A stretch of DNA of 12,469 bases. Origin: CADEEX01 sp040081555. Its GTDB lineage: Bacteria > Acidobacteriota > Vicinamibacteria > Vicinamibacterales > CAVVIG01. The DNA is taken from contig JBEBGG010000098.1 of assembly GCA_040081555.1 (NCBI GenBank), positions 1-12,469 on the forward strand. Direction: 5' to 3'. The notes under the pieces are model-generated. The model was not told the DNA's origin, made no database searches, and was given only the letters and a program-made list of their open reading frames with translations. A program made the translations under genes and the position numbers. Every line of letters begins with the position of its first letter. Within the stretch, counting starts at the first letter, position 1. Of the stretch, positions 4,861 through 11,803 are shown piece by piece.

Positions 4861-7062
4861 TCAGGCGGCGGGCGCTCCTTCTGAAGGCGAGGGGTGGTCC
4901 GCCGTCACCACCACGGTGACAGCCTTGAAGGCCGGGGTCCTGGACCGCGGGTCGACGTCACGCGGCACCAGCACGTTCGCCTCAGGAAAGTACATCACCG
5001 CGTTGCCAGGCCGGAGGTCGAAGGGGCGCACGAGCTGACCCCGCATCTCGCCCACGGCGCTCCTCACCGTCACGCGCTGATCGGGCGCGAGACCCAGACC
5101 GTCTATATCCTCAGCGCTCATCAGGATCACGTCACGGCGGTCCTGCCCGCGATAGAGATCCTCATCCTCGTAGACCACCGTGTTGAATTGCCCTTCCGAT
5201 CGCACGGTCATCAGTCGCAATTCACGCTCGCCGCGAGCCGGCACATCCGGCAGTCGAATCGGGTGGAACATCGCCTTCCCGGTGGCAGTCGGAAAATCAG
5301 GCGTATCCAGGCGACGATTCGCGATATGAAATTCCTGACGGGTACGGTCAACATCCGCGATCGGCTCGAGGCCGGGAATCAGTTCACTGATCAGGGTACG
5401 GATTCGGGCGTGACTCTCGAACTCGCGCCAGTTCACCACGCCATCGTCACCAAGGACACCGCTGGCGAGCGCGCTCAGCACCGACACCTCGCTGCGCGGC
5501 CCAGGATGCCGCGCCGGGCCGCCATCGCTCAAGCGCACATAGCTGAACATCGACTCCTGCGTCGTCGACTGGTGCTCCTCGTCGCGCGGCAGCACCGGCA
5601 AGACCAGCGTCTCGCGAGCGGTGCCGCTCGCGTGTCCCGTATTCAGCGTTGTCGACAGATACGCGACGACGTCTAGGTTCCCCAGGGCCCGGCTCGCAAA
5701 CACTGCATCGGGGCTGCTGCCATACAGATTGCCGCCCAGGCACAGGCCCACAGATTTCTCACCGCGGTCGCAGGCTTCGAGGCAGCCCATCGTGTCCAGC
5801 CCGGCCGGGCGGGGCAACGACGTCCCGAATCGATGCTCGAAGCGGCGGAGCATCTCGCCTTTCAGTTCCGGTCGCACGCCGACCGACCCCATCCCCTGCA
5901 CGTTGCTGTGGCCGCGAATGGGCAGCAGACCCGCGTTGGGACGCCCTTCCATGCCTCGCAGCAGCGCGAGATTGGCGATCATCTGGACATTGTCGACACC
6001 GTGCAGATGATGCGTGATGCCCATCGTCCACGCGAACACAGCGTGCTCGGCCGCCATGTAGACGCTGGCCAGCCTCGAGATCGTTTCTCGGGGAACACCG
6101 GCGTGGGTTTCGATATCACCCCACTGGGCGGCCTCCACGTGCGCCTTGAAGCTGGCGAAGCCTTCGGTATGCTGCGCGATGAACGGCCGACACTCACCAC
6201 CCTGTTCGAGCACGTGCTTGGCCATGCCGGTCAGCAGCGCGATATCGCCGCCGATATGCGGCTGCACATAGTCGGTGGCGATGTCGGTGCCGAAGACCAA
6301 GCTCCGCGGATCGCTGGGCACTCGAAAGTTCACAAGCCCCGGCTCCTTCATCGGATTGATGACGATGACGCGGCCGCCGCGGCGGCGAATCTCCATGAGG
6401 CTGCGCATCAGACGCGGATGGTTGGACGCCGGGTTGCCGCCAAGAAGCACAAAGAGATCACAGTGCTCGACATCGTCCAGATGCACGGTGGCCGTTCCGG
6501 TGCCGAGACTCGAGGCGAGGCCAACGCTGCTGGCTTGATGGCAGTAGTACGAACAGTTATTGACGTCGTTGGTGCCAAACAGGCGGGCGAAGAGCTGCAG
6601 CAGAAATCCGGCTTCGTTCGACGACCGGCCGCTGGCGTAGAAGAAACTGCGTGATGGCCCGGCGGCTTTGAGCGACCCTGTCAGGCGATCGAGCGCCTCG
6701 TCCCACTCGAGCACACGGTAATGCGTGGCGCCAGGGGCGGCGTAGATCGGAGCGACCAGCCGGCCGCACGATTCCAGCTCACGTGGTGACAACGTTCGGA
6801 GTTGCGCGAGGGAGTAGCGCGCGAAGAACCCTGGGGAGATGGCGCCCTGCATGTCGGACGCCATGGCCTGCAGCGACTTCTTGCAGACCTCCGGAAACTG
6901 GCCGGCCTCGTTGACCATCCCGCCCTGCTGCCCGCCCATGCCGAGCGCGCAGGTCTTGCAGGCGTTCCGGCTGCGCATCGCGCGCCAGAGTGGTAGCCAG
7001 CCGACCTTGCGTGCCGTGCGAGCGGTATAGAGGATCGCGGGCCAGCCGCCACCTGATGTCAC
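4861..7062 (-). CDS. FdhF/YdeP (CbbBc-like) family molybdopterin oxidoreductase
   Basis: A 733-residue protein of the molybdopterin oxidoreductase superfamily, in the group annotated as FdhF/YdeP or formate-dehydrogenase-alpha-like (CbbBc in Cupriavidus). The N-terminal block has CKTCALGMGGQ (Cys35, Cys38) and a further PEVCKKS (Cys60); with Cys99 these could bind an Fe-S cluster, though spacing differs from the classic CxxCxxxC. The family signature NNCSYYCHQASS (168-179), the bis-MGD segments LLGGNPASNHPR and VINPMKEPG, and a C-terminal molydopterin-dinucleotide-binding domain (about 610-725, with SEGQFNTVVYEDEDLY) are all present. There is no signal peptide, so it is probably cytoplasmic. 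Substrate and electron partner are unknown for most of the family, and no fdhD or diaphorase gene is nearby. The start is GTG at 7062, which keeps the family-typical N-terminus (GGWPAILYTAR) and follows a -10-like hexamer; there is no Shine-Dalgarno. Confidence 0.87.
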   Translation of the reverse strand: MTSGGGWPAILYTARTARKVGWLPLWRAMRSRNACKTCALGMGGQQGGMVNEAGQFPEVCKKSLQAMASDMQGAISPGFFARYSLAQLRTLSPRELESCGRLVAPIYAAPGATHYRVLEWDEALDRLTGSLKAAGPSRSFFYASGRSSNEAGFLLQLFARLFGTNDVNNCSYYCHQASSVGLASSLGTGTATVHLDDVEHCDLFVLLGGNPASNHPRLMRSLMEIRRRGGRVIVINPMKEPGLVNFRVPSDPRSLVFGTDIATDYVQPHIGGDIALLTGMAKHVLEQGGECRPFIAQHTEGFASFKAHVEAAQWGDIETHAGVPRETISRLASVYMAAEHAVFAWTMGITHHLHGVDNVQMIANLALLRGMEGRPNAGLLPIRGHSNVQGMGSVGVRPELKGEMLRRFEHRFGTSLPRPAGLDTMGCLEACDRGEKSVGLCLGGNLYGSSPDAVFASRALGNLDVVAYLSTTLNTGHASGTARETLVLPVLPRDEEHQSTTQESMFSYVRLSDGGPARHPGPRSEVSVLSALASGVLGDDGVVNWREFESHARIRTLISELIPGLEPIADVDRTRQEFHIANRRLDTPDFPTATGKAMFHPIRLPDVPARGERELRLMTVRSEGQFNTVVYEDEDLYRGQDRRDVILMSAEDIDGLGLAPDQRVTVRSAVGEMRGQLVRPFDLRPGNAVMYFPEANVLVPRDVDPRSRTPAFKAVTVVVTADHPSPSEGAPAA

Positions 7063-7069
7063 GCTACGG

Positions 7070-7075
7070 ATGATA
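7070..7075 (-). promoter_or_regulatory. Candidate -10 element (TATCAT) for a leaderless start
   Basis: On the minus strand TATCAT is followed by seven bases (CCGTAGC) and then the GTG of the molybdopterin oxidoreductase at 7062. The upstream stretch has no Shine-Dalgarno at usable spacing. Same arrangement as at positions 2 and 1867. Confidence 0.5.
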
Positions 7076-7114
7076 GGGACACCGGAGGCCGGAGGCCAGA
7101 GGTTGTTGCCGCCC

Positions 7115-7133
7115 GCGCGGGAATCACCCGCGC
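7115..7133. repeat. Inverted repeat, 7 bp arms with a 5-nt spacer, ahead of the pantothenate operon
   Basis: GCGCGGG (7115-7121), spacer AATCA, then CCCGCGC (7127-7133) form a perfect inverted repeat in the 109-nt divergent region between the oxidoreductase and the pantothenate operon. It lies 12 nt before a possible -10 (TAAGAT), where an operator or -35-overlapping site could act. It is very GC-rich, so chance is a real alternative. Confidence 0.4.
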
Positions 7134-7145
7134 CCCCATTTCACC

Positions 7146-7151
7146 TAAGAT
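7146..7151 (+). promoter_or_regulatory. Possible -10 element (TAAGAT) of the pantothenate operon
   Basis: TAAGAT lies 20 nt before the GTG at 7172, leaving a short leader that still contains AAGGA. The -35 position at 17 nt spacing (ATCACC) does not match the consensus and overlaps the inverted repeat, so support is modest. Confidence 0.3.
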
Positions 7152-7157
7152 TCTATG

Positions 7158-7162
7158 AAGGA
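7158..7162 (+). promoter_or_regulatory. Ribosome binding site AAGGA deciding the GTG start
   Basis: AAGGA lies 9 nt before GTG 7172, just where the Rossmann fold begins. This favours GTG 7172 over an in-frame ATG at 7070 that would add 34 residues of non-family sequence. Confidence 0.65.
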
Positions 7163-7171
7163 CGGTATTTC

Positions 7172-7843
7172 GTGTTCGAACGTGTGGCAGTCATTGGACG
7201 GGGACGCGTCGGCTCGGCAGTCGCCGAGCGCTTGAATCAGCGCGGCCTTCGGGTCGTCAACCGACCGTATCAACAGGACGCGGACCTTGTCGTCTTCTGC
7301 GTACCGGATGGAGCCATCGCGTCGGAATCAGCCCAAGTCACTCCGGGCCCGTGGGTGGCTCACGTCAGTGGTGCCACGCCTCTTTCGGCGCTCTCACCGC
7401 ATGTTCGCCGCTTTGGCGTACATCCGCTGCAGACGTTCACGCGCTCCCGGGGCGCGGAACAGCTCGACGGCGCCTGGGCGGCGGTCACGGCCGAGAACAG
7501 CGAGGGGCGCGACCGTGGGCGGTGGCTCGGAGAAACCTTGGGCCTCCGGCCCTTCGATCTCGACGATCGGCAGCGGACGCTATACCACGCAGGCGCTGTG
7601 GTCGCCTCAAACTACCTCGTCACCCTGTATCGCGCCGCATCACGGCTCGTCGCAGCCGCCGGCGCACCACCTGAAGCGCTGATTCCCTTGATGCAACGCA
7701 CGATCGAGAACGGCTTCGAGCTCACGGGCCCTATTGCCCGGGGCGATCGCGCCACCGTCGATGCACACCTGTCCGAGCTCGACTCCCGCGCCAGCGACCT
7801 GGCTGACATGTATCGCGCGCTTGCGGCGGTGACCCGACCATGA
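7172..7843 (+). CDS. Rossmann-fold DUF2520 oxidoreductase, candidate ketopantoate reductase (PanG-like)
   Basis: A 223-residue protein with an N-terminal NAD(P)-binding Rossmann fold (VAVIGRGRVGSAV, glycines at 9, 11 and 14) and a C-terminal helical DUF2520 domain (from about residue 125, YHAGAVVASNYLVTLY). The family conserves the middle motif HVSGATPLSAL and GVHPLQTF, both present here. In general these are uncharacterised dehydrogenase-like proteins. In Francisella an alternative ketopantoate reductase, PanG, is encoded with panB and panC, and I believe it is a related Rossmann protein. This gene opens an operon with panC and panB: its stop overlaps the panC start by 4 nt (ATGA), and no panE or ilvC is in the window. 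Ketopantoate reduction is therefore the leading hypothesis, inferred from context. The fold is about 0.9 certain and the reaction about 0.55. GTG 7172 is chosen for its AAGGA site. Confidence 0.85.
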   Translation: MFERVAVIGRGRVGSAVAERLNQRGLRVVNRPYQQDADLVVFCVPDGAIASESAQVTPGPWVAHVSGATPLSALSPHVRRFGVHPLQTFTRSRGAEQLDGAWAAVTAENSEGRDRGRWLGETLGLRPFDLDDRQRTLYHAGAVVASNYLVTLYRAASRLVAAAGAPPEALIPLMQRTIENGFELTGPIARGDRATVDAHLSELDSRASDLADMYRALAAVTRP

Positions 7844-8697
7844 ACCTGCACCGAACGATCGGCGGTCTCCGGAGCGCGCTCGTGCCACACCGCCCCAGCG
7901 CCCGCATCGGTCTGGTCCCGACCATGGGCGCGCTCCATGCCGGGCACGTCGCGCTCCTGGACGCAGCCCGGTCCGCATCCGATCGCGTCGTCGCCAGCAT
8001 CTTTGTGAATCCCACGCAGTTCGGGAATCAGGATGACCTGGCGTCTTACCCCCGTACTGAGGCTCAGGACTGCGAGCTGGCTGCCGCGGCCGGAGTCGAC
8101 GAGCTGTTCATCCCGAGCCGCGAGGAAATGTACCCCGCAGGCTTCGCAACCTGGGTCGACGTGGAGCAGACCGCAGGCCTCGAAGACGCGTTCAGGCCCG
8201 GCCACTTTCGAGGCGTCGCAACGGTCTGCGTCAAACTATTCACGATCGTTCAGCCAACGATCGCGTTCTTCGGACAAAAGGACGCCCAACAGGTGGCCGT
8301 CGTCAGGCAGCTCGTACGGGACCTCGATCTGCCGCTCACTATCCGCGTGATCCCAACCGTGCGAGATTCGGACGGCCTGGCCTTGTCATCACGCAACGTC
8401 CGATTGAGCCCAGCCGAGCGCCAACACGCACTGGCCATTCCGCGTGCGCTCGACGCGGGGTGCTCAGCACACCGTGACGGCCGCGATCCTGTGGCGGAAG
8501 CGCGCCGCACGCTTGAGGGCACCCCAGGAGTTGAGATCGAATACGTCGCCACCGCCTCTTTCGACGGGCAGCCGACGCTAGCCATCGCGGTGCGTGTTGG
8601 GGCCACCCGCCTGATCGACAACGCGCCACTCACAGCAGCGCCCGACGCCACCCGCGTCCGAGAACAGCCATCACCACTGGGACACCGAGATAACTGA
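7840..8697 (+). CDS. panC: Pantoate--beta-alanine ligase (pantothenate synthetase)
   Basis: This 285-residue enzyme condenses pantoate and beta-alanine using ATP to give pantothenate, AMP and pyrophosphate. It acts in the cytoplasm as the last step of vitamin B5 synthesis. The family motifs are all visible: VPTMGALHAGH (27-36, with the HxGH ATP-binding motif at 33-36), SIFVNPTQFG (53-62), YPRTEAQD (70-77), RPGHFRGVATV (119-129), FFGQKDAQQ (143-151) and the KMSKS-like loop DSDGLALSSRN (176-186). Length is normal for the family. The last 15 or so residues after the fold (rich in Pro, Arg and Gln) look like an unconserved tail. The ATG overlaps the upstream DUF2520 stop by 4 nt, and the TGA stop overlaps the panB ATG by 1 nt, so translational coupling is likely in both directions. 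Confidence 0.97.
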   Translation: MNLHRTIGGLRSALVPHRPSARIGLVPTMGALHAGHVALLDAARSASDRVVASIFVNPTQFGNQDDLASYPRTEAQDCELAAAAGVDELFIPSREEMYPAGFATWVDVEQTAGLEDAFRPGHFRGVATVCVKLFTIVQPTIAFFGQKDAQQVAVVRQLVRDLDLPLTIRVIPTVRDSDGLALSSRNVRLSPAERQHALAIPRALDAGCSAHRDGRDPVAEARRTLEGTPGVEIEYVATASFDGQPTLAIAVRVGATRLIDNAPLTAAPDATRVREQPSPLGHRDN

Positions 8698-9533
8698 TGT
8701 CGAAAATGTCACTGTCCGAGCTCGCCAGAATGAAACAGGAGAAGCGACGCATCGCGATGGTCACGGCCTACGATGCTCCCAGCGCCCGCCTCGCCGACGA
8801 TGCGGGAGTTGACTGCATCCTGGTTGGCGACTCTGCGGCGATGACCGTGCTCGGCCACGAATCGACCCTGCCCATTACCATGGACGAAATGGTGATGTTG
8901 ACTGGGGCCGTGACACGCGGCGCGCGCCGGCCGCTCATCATTGCCGACATGCCGTTTGGGTCGTATCAGGTGACGAGCCGCCGAGCCGTCCAGTCCGCGG
9001 TCCGGCTCGTGAAAGAAGGCGGCGCCGATGCGGTGAAACTCGAAGGAGCGGGGCTGACGCTGAAACGCGTGTCGGCGATTGTCGGAGCCGGGGTGCCCGT
9101 AGTAGGACACGTGGGGCTGACGCCACAATCCGCCACGCTGCTTGGCGGATACAAGACCCAGGGGCAGACTGCAACGAAGGCGCGGCGCCTCATCGACGAG
9201 GCGCGGGCGCTGCAGGACGCTGGGTGCTTCGCCGTCGTTCTCGAAGCGATGCCCGAGCCGGTGGGCGCGCGCATCACTGAGGCGTTGTCGATTCCGACCA
9301 TCGGTATCGGCGCCGGTGCCTCATGCGACGGTCAGGTCCTGGTCTGGCACGATCTGCTCGGCCTGACGACGGGTCACGTTCCGCTGTTCGTGCAGCGCTA
9401 CGCAGCGATCGGCGAGGCCATTCGGACTGCGCTTGGTGAATATGTGCGCGACGTCAGGTCAGGTGCCTTCCCGTCTGCACGCCACCGCTATGCGATGCCC
9501 GCCGCGGAACTCGACGTGCTGAACGCCGGTTGA
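8697..9533 (+). CDS. panB: 3-methyl-2-oxobutanoate hydroxymethyltransferase (ketopantoate hydroxymethyltransferase)
   Basis: This 278-residue enzyme transfers a hydroxymethyl group from 5,10-methylene-tetrahydrofolate to 2-oxoisovalerate to make ketopantoate, the first committed step of pantothenate synthesis. The TIM-barrel residues known from the E. coli enzyme are all in place: the Mg ligands Asp45 in VGDS and Asp84 in ADMPFGSY, the Lys114/Glu116 pair in AVKLEG, His138 in GHVGLTPQ, and catalytic Glu183 in VLEAMPE. The closing signature IPTIGIGAGASCDGQVLVWHDLLG (199-222) is also complete. It is the last gene of the DUF2520-panC-panB operon, starting inside the panC stop (TGATG). A strong perfect hairpin follows the stop codon. 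panD (aspartate decarboxylase, source of beta-alanine) is not in the window. Confidence 0.97.
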   Translation: MSKMSLSELARMKQEKRRIAMVTAYDAPSARLADDAGVDCILVGDSAAMTVLGHESTLPITMDEMVMLTGAVTRGARRPLIIADMPFGSYQVTSRRAVQSAVRLVKEGGADAVKLEGAGLTLKRVSAIVGAGVPVVGHVGLTPQSATLLGGYKTQGQTATKARRLIDEARALQDAGCFAVVLEAMPEPVGARITEALSIPTIGIGAGASCDGQVLVWHDLLGLTTGHVPLFVQRYAAIGEAIRTALGEYVRDVRSGAFPSARHRYAMPAAELDVLNAG

Positions 9534-9551
9534 GCCAGCCCTGGGACGACA

Positions 9552-9584
9552 GGCGTCCGGCGCGAGAGGCTCGCGCCGGACGCC
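9552..9584. terminator. Perfect 15-bp hairpin between convergent panB and RRM genes
   Basis: GGCGTCCGGCGCGAG (9552-9566) and CTCGCGCCGGACGCC (9570-9584) are exact reverse complements around a 3-nt loop (AGG). The hairpin starts 18 nt after the panB stop and ends 11 nt before the RRM stop on the other strand, so it can fold in both transcripts. Neither side has a T-tract, so it is not a textbook Rho-independent terminator. It may act as a bidirectional terminator or as a 3'-end stabilising structure. Confidence 0.7.
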
Positions 9585-9595
9585 CCGAATCGAAT

Positions 9596-9922
9596 CTACC
9601 AGCGCGGCTCGCGGCGCGGGCCGCGGTTGCCACCGTAGCCGCCACCGCCGCCACCACCGCGGGGGCCGCTCGCCGTCTTCGGGCGTGCTTCGTTTACTGA
9701 CAGATTCCGGCCACCAAGCTGGTAGTCGTTGAACTGCGCAATGGCCTTTTGCGCATCGTCGCTGCTGCTCATCTCGACGAAGGCGAACCCGCGGGCTCGG
9801 CCGGTCGCCATGTCGCGCATGATCGTGACGGTTTCGACACCGCCCGCCTGTGCGAACAGATCCTGCAGATCGGCTTCGCTGGTTTCGTACGGAAGGTTGC
9901 CAACGTACAATTTCTGACTCAT
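9596..9922 (-). CDS. RRM-domain RNA-binding protein with a Gly/Arg-rich tail
   Basis: A 108-residue single RNA-recognition-motif protein of the type common in cyanobacteria and other bacteria, related to plant glycine-rich RNA-binding proteins. RNP2 is LYVGNL (5-10) and RNP1 is RGFAFVEM (44-51); the aromatic residues used for RNA stacking are Tyr6, Phe47 and Phe49. After the RRM (about 4-81) comes a flexible tail with a run of seven glycines and Arg-rich ends (PRGGGGGGGYGG, PRREPRW). Bacterial relatives are often linked to cold response or mRNA localisation, but the role here is not known. ATG at 9922 is chosen because AGGAGA (9934-9929) sits 6 nt upstream; a GTG directly before it would be only 3 nt from that site. 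It is divergent from the efflux gene and convergent with panB. Confidence 0.93.
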   Translation of the reverse strand: MSQKLYVGNLPYETSEADLQDLFAQAGGVETVTIMRDMATGRARGFAFVEMSSSDDAQKAIAQFNDYQLGGRNLSVNEARPKTASGPRGGGGGGGYGGNRGPRREPRW

Positions 9923-9928
9923 CACTGC

Positions 9929-9934
9929 TCTCCT
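9929..9934 (-). promoter_or_regulatory. Ribosome binding site AGGAGA of the RRM gene
   Basis: On the minus strand AGGAGA lies 6 nt before ATG 9922 and only 3 nt before the adjacent GTG 9925, which decides the start in favour of the ATG. Confidence 0.7.
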
Positions 9935-10147
9935 GTTGCCGGTCGTTTTTCTCGTGGTGAGGGCTTACTTCAGGAGGGCGAGTCAGGACTTGGCTCGTAC
10001 GCCCAGAGGCGGCACAGCACGCGGAAAGAATCCAGCGTGGCGAGCTTAGCACAGGAGTTTTCGCCTCCACCTTGGATCCCGCTAATATTGCCTGCCCGCC
10101 CGACGGCTCCTCAACACCTCGAGCGACAACAACTGCGAGAACGAAGC
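9935..10147. other. Divergent intergenic region between RRM and efflux genes
   Basis: The longest gap in the window (237 nt in all, 9923-10159) must hold the promoters of both divergent genes. On the plus strand TAATAT at 10083-10088 is a good -10 candidate for the efflux gene, about 71 nt before its ATG, but the -35 position (TTCGCC) is poor. For the RRM gene I find no convincing minus-strand promoter. Its leader ends with an A-run (GAGAAAAACG, minus strand near 9945-9954) before the ribosome site. I see no tRNA, riboswitch or repeat here. Confidence 0.4.
10083..10088 (+). promoter_or_regulatory. Possible -10 element (TAATAT) of the efflux gene
   Basis: TAATAT differs from the TATAAT consensus at two positions and stands out in GC-rich surroundings. 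It lies in the divergent gap, 71 nt before ATG 10160. There is no good -35 partner. Confidence 0.35.
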
Positions 10148-10152
10148 AAGGA
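10148..10152 (+). promoter_or_regulatory. Ribosome binding site AAGGA of the efflux gene
   Basis: AAGGA lies 7 nt before ATG 10160. It supports this start over an open frame that extends upstream to 9749 antisense through the RRM gene. Confidence 0.65.
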
Positions 10153-10159
10153 CTCTGAG

Positions 10160-11803
10160 ATGTCGACGACCGCGTCAGAACCCGTGTACGTCACCTCCGG
10201 CATCGTGCCTCTGACCAGGACGCAGCTGATTGCCACGATGACCGGCCTGCTGCTGGCGGCGCTTCTTGCCGCGGTCGACCAGACCATTGTCGGCACGGCC
10301 GAGCCACGGATCATCGCGTCGCTGTCGGGGTTTGACCGCTACCCCTGGGTGGCCACGGTCTATCTGCTCTCGTCCACGGTCGCGGTGCCCATCTTCGCGA
10401 GCCTGTCTGACCGCTACGGACGCAAGCCCCTCTTCATGCTTGGGGCGTTGCTCTTCGTGCTTGCCTCCGCCCTCTGCGGCGCCGCCGGCGACCTGACGTT
10501 CCTGCCCTTGGACGGCATGGGGCAGTTGATCCTGTTCCGCGGACTTCAGGGCATCGGCGGCGGCATGGTGACCGGCATTCTCTTCGCCATCGTCGGCGAT
10601 ATCTTCTCACCGCTCGAACGCGGCAAGTATCAGGGCATGTTCGCGGCGCTGTGGGGCGTGGCATCGATCTTCGGCCCCACACTCGGTGGCTGGCTCACCG
10701 ACAACTGGTCGTGGCGCGCGTGCTTCTACGTGAACCTGCCGGTGGGCGCGACCGCCATCGCCGCGATTCATTTCCAGTTCCCGCATCTCAAGCCACGCGG
10801 CTCGACGCGGCACCTCGATTGGGCGGGGTTTGCCACGCTCATCGGCACCGTCGTGCCGCTGCTCCTCGCGCTGACCTGGGCGACGCGCTACGGCTGGACG
10901 TCCAACCGCGTCCTGTGGTTGATCGCCATGTCCATCGCCATGCTTGGGGCGTTGCTCTACTCAGAATCACGAGCGGCTGAACCGGTCATTCCGTTGTCCC
11001 TGTTCCGCGACCCGGTGGTGAGTGTCTGCTCCGCCGCTGCCTTCATCCTCGGCATGGGCATGTTCGGCATCATCATCTACCTGCCGCTGTACATGCAGGG
11101 CGTGCTCGGCGCCTCGGCCATGCAGTCTGGAAGCCTGCTGACCCCGCTGCTCCTGGGCGCCGTGGTCGCCTCAATCATCGCGGGACAGGTGGCGTCCAGA
11201 ACCGGTGAATACAAGGCCCTGGGCATCATCGGCTCGATCCTGATCGCGGGCGGCATGATCCTGTTCGCGCGGATGAACGCCGACACGACGCGCAGCTACG
11301 TGGCGTGGTCGATGATCCTGGCTGGCCTCGGTATGGGGCTGCTGCAGCCGGTCTACACCCTGGCCGTGCAGAACGTGGCGCCACGCGCACAAATGGGCGC
11401 CGCCACCTCCTCCACCATCTTCTTCCGATCCATTGGCAGCACCGTCGGTGTGGCGGCATTTGGCTCGGTGATGCTCACTCGGTATCACAACGAGTTCATC
11501 CACACCATCCCAGCGAGCGTGCCGGCAGCGGCGCTTCCGTACTTCGAGAATCCGCTGCTCCTGGTCCAGGCGCGGCCGCAGCTGGAGGAGCTGTTCGGCA
11601 AGATGCCGGGTGGACCCCTACTACTGCAGACGCTCTTCACCAACGTGAAGATGGCGTTGACGCACGGACTGCAGGAGGTCTTCTTCTGGAGCGCCGTGAT
11701 CATGTCCGCGGCAATACTCCCGCACATCTTCCTCAAGCGCGTGCCACTGCGGGCGCGTGCGGCAGGCGAAGCACCGCCCCCCGTCGCCGCGCTGGCGCAC
11801 TGA
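10160..11803 (+). CDS. MFS transporter, DHA2 (EmrB/QacA-type, 14-helix) drug efflux family
   Basis: A 547-residue inner-membrane proton antiporter of the DHA2 group, which exports drugs and other amphiphiles. Motif D1 in helix 1 is AVDQTIVGTAEPRI (38-51, Asp40), slightly off the usual LDxTIVNVALP. Motif A in the loop after helix 2 is SLSDRYGRKP (81-90). The family's GGGMVTGILFAIVGDIF follows at 133-149, and the antiporter motif C is GVASIFGPTLGG (166-177). A glycine-rich second half (GIIIYLPLYMQGVLGASAMQSG, then GLGMGLLQPVYTLAVQN) completes the 14-helix pattern, and the C-terminus is short and basic. Length is typical. No membrane-fusion (EmrA) gene or TetR/MarR regulator is adjacent, so it may work alone. 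Substrate cannot be predicted from the sequence. ATG 10160 is supported by AAGGA. It converges on the phosphopantetheinyl transferase gene with an 82-nt gap. Confidence 0.92.
   Translation: MSTTASEPVYVTSGIVPLTRTQLIATMTGLLLAALLAAVDQTIVGTAEPRIIASLSGFDRYPWVATVYLLSSTVAVPIFASLSDRYGRKPLFMLGALLFVLASALCGAAGDLTFLPLDGMGQLILFRGLQGIGGGMVTGILFAIVGDIFSPLERGKYQGMFAALWGVASIFGPTLGGWLTDNWSWRACFYVNLPVGATAIAAIHFQFPHLKPRGSTRHLDWAGFATLIGTVVPLLLALTWATRYGWTSNRVLWLIAMSIAMLGALLYSESRAAEPVIPLSLFRDPVVSVCSAAAFILGMGMFGIIIYLPLYMQGVLGASAMQSGSLLTPLLLGAVVASIIAGQVASRTGEYKALGIIGSILIAGGMILFARMNADTTRSYVAWSMILAGLGMGLLQPVYTLAVQNVAPRAQMGAATSSTIFFRSIGSTVGVAAFGSVMLTRYHNEFIHTIPASVPAAALPYFENPLLLVQARPQLEELFGKMPGGPLLLQTLFTNVKMALTHGLQEVFFWSAVIMSAAILPHIFLKRVPLRARAAGEAPPPVAALAH

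Noticed and set aside
4894..6654. Two long plus-strand open frames (260 and 273 codons)
   Set aside because: Both mirror the molybdopterin oxidoreductase on the other strand. Long antisense frames are expected at this GC content, and they carry no domain or ribosome site.
7083..7097. Tandem CGGAGGC-type direct repeat next to the oxidoreductase start
   Set aside because: Only two short GC-rich copies, in line with local composition; no sign of a repeat array.
7070..7171. ATG start 34 codons upstream for the DUF2520 gene
   Set aside because: The added residues are Pro/Arg-rich and not part of the Rossmann fold, and the ATG has no ribosome site, whereas GTG 7172 has AAGGA at 9 nt.
9749..10159. 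In-frame upstream extension of the efflux pump
   Set aside because: It is antisense to the RRM gene, and the transporter fold begins only after 10160, where there is an AAGGA site.
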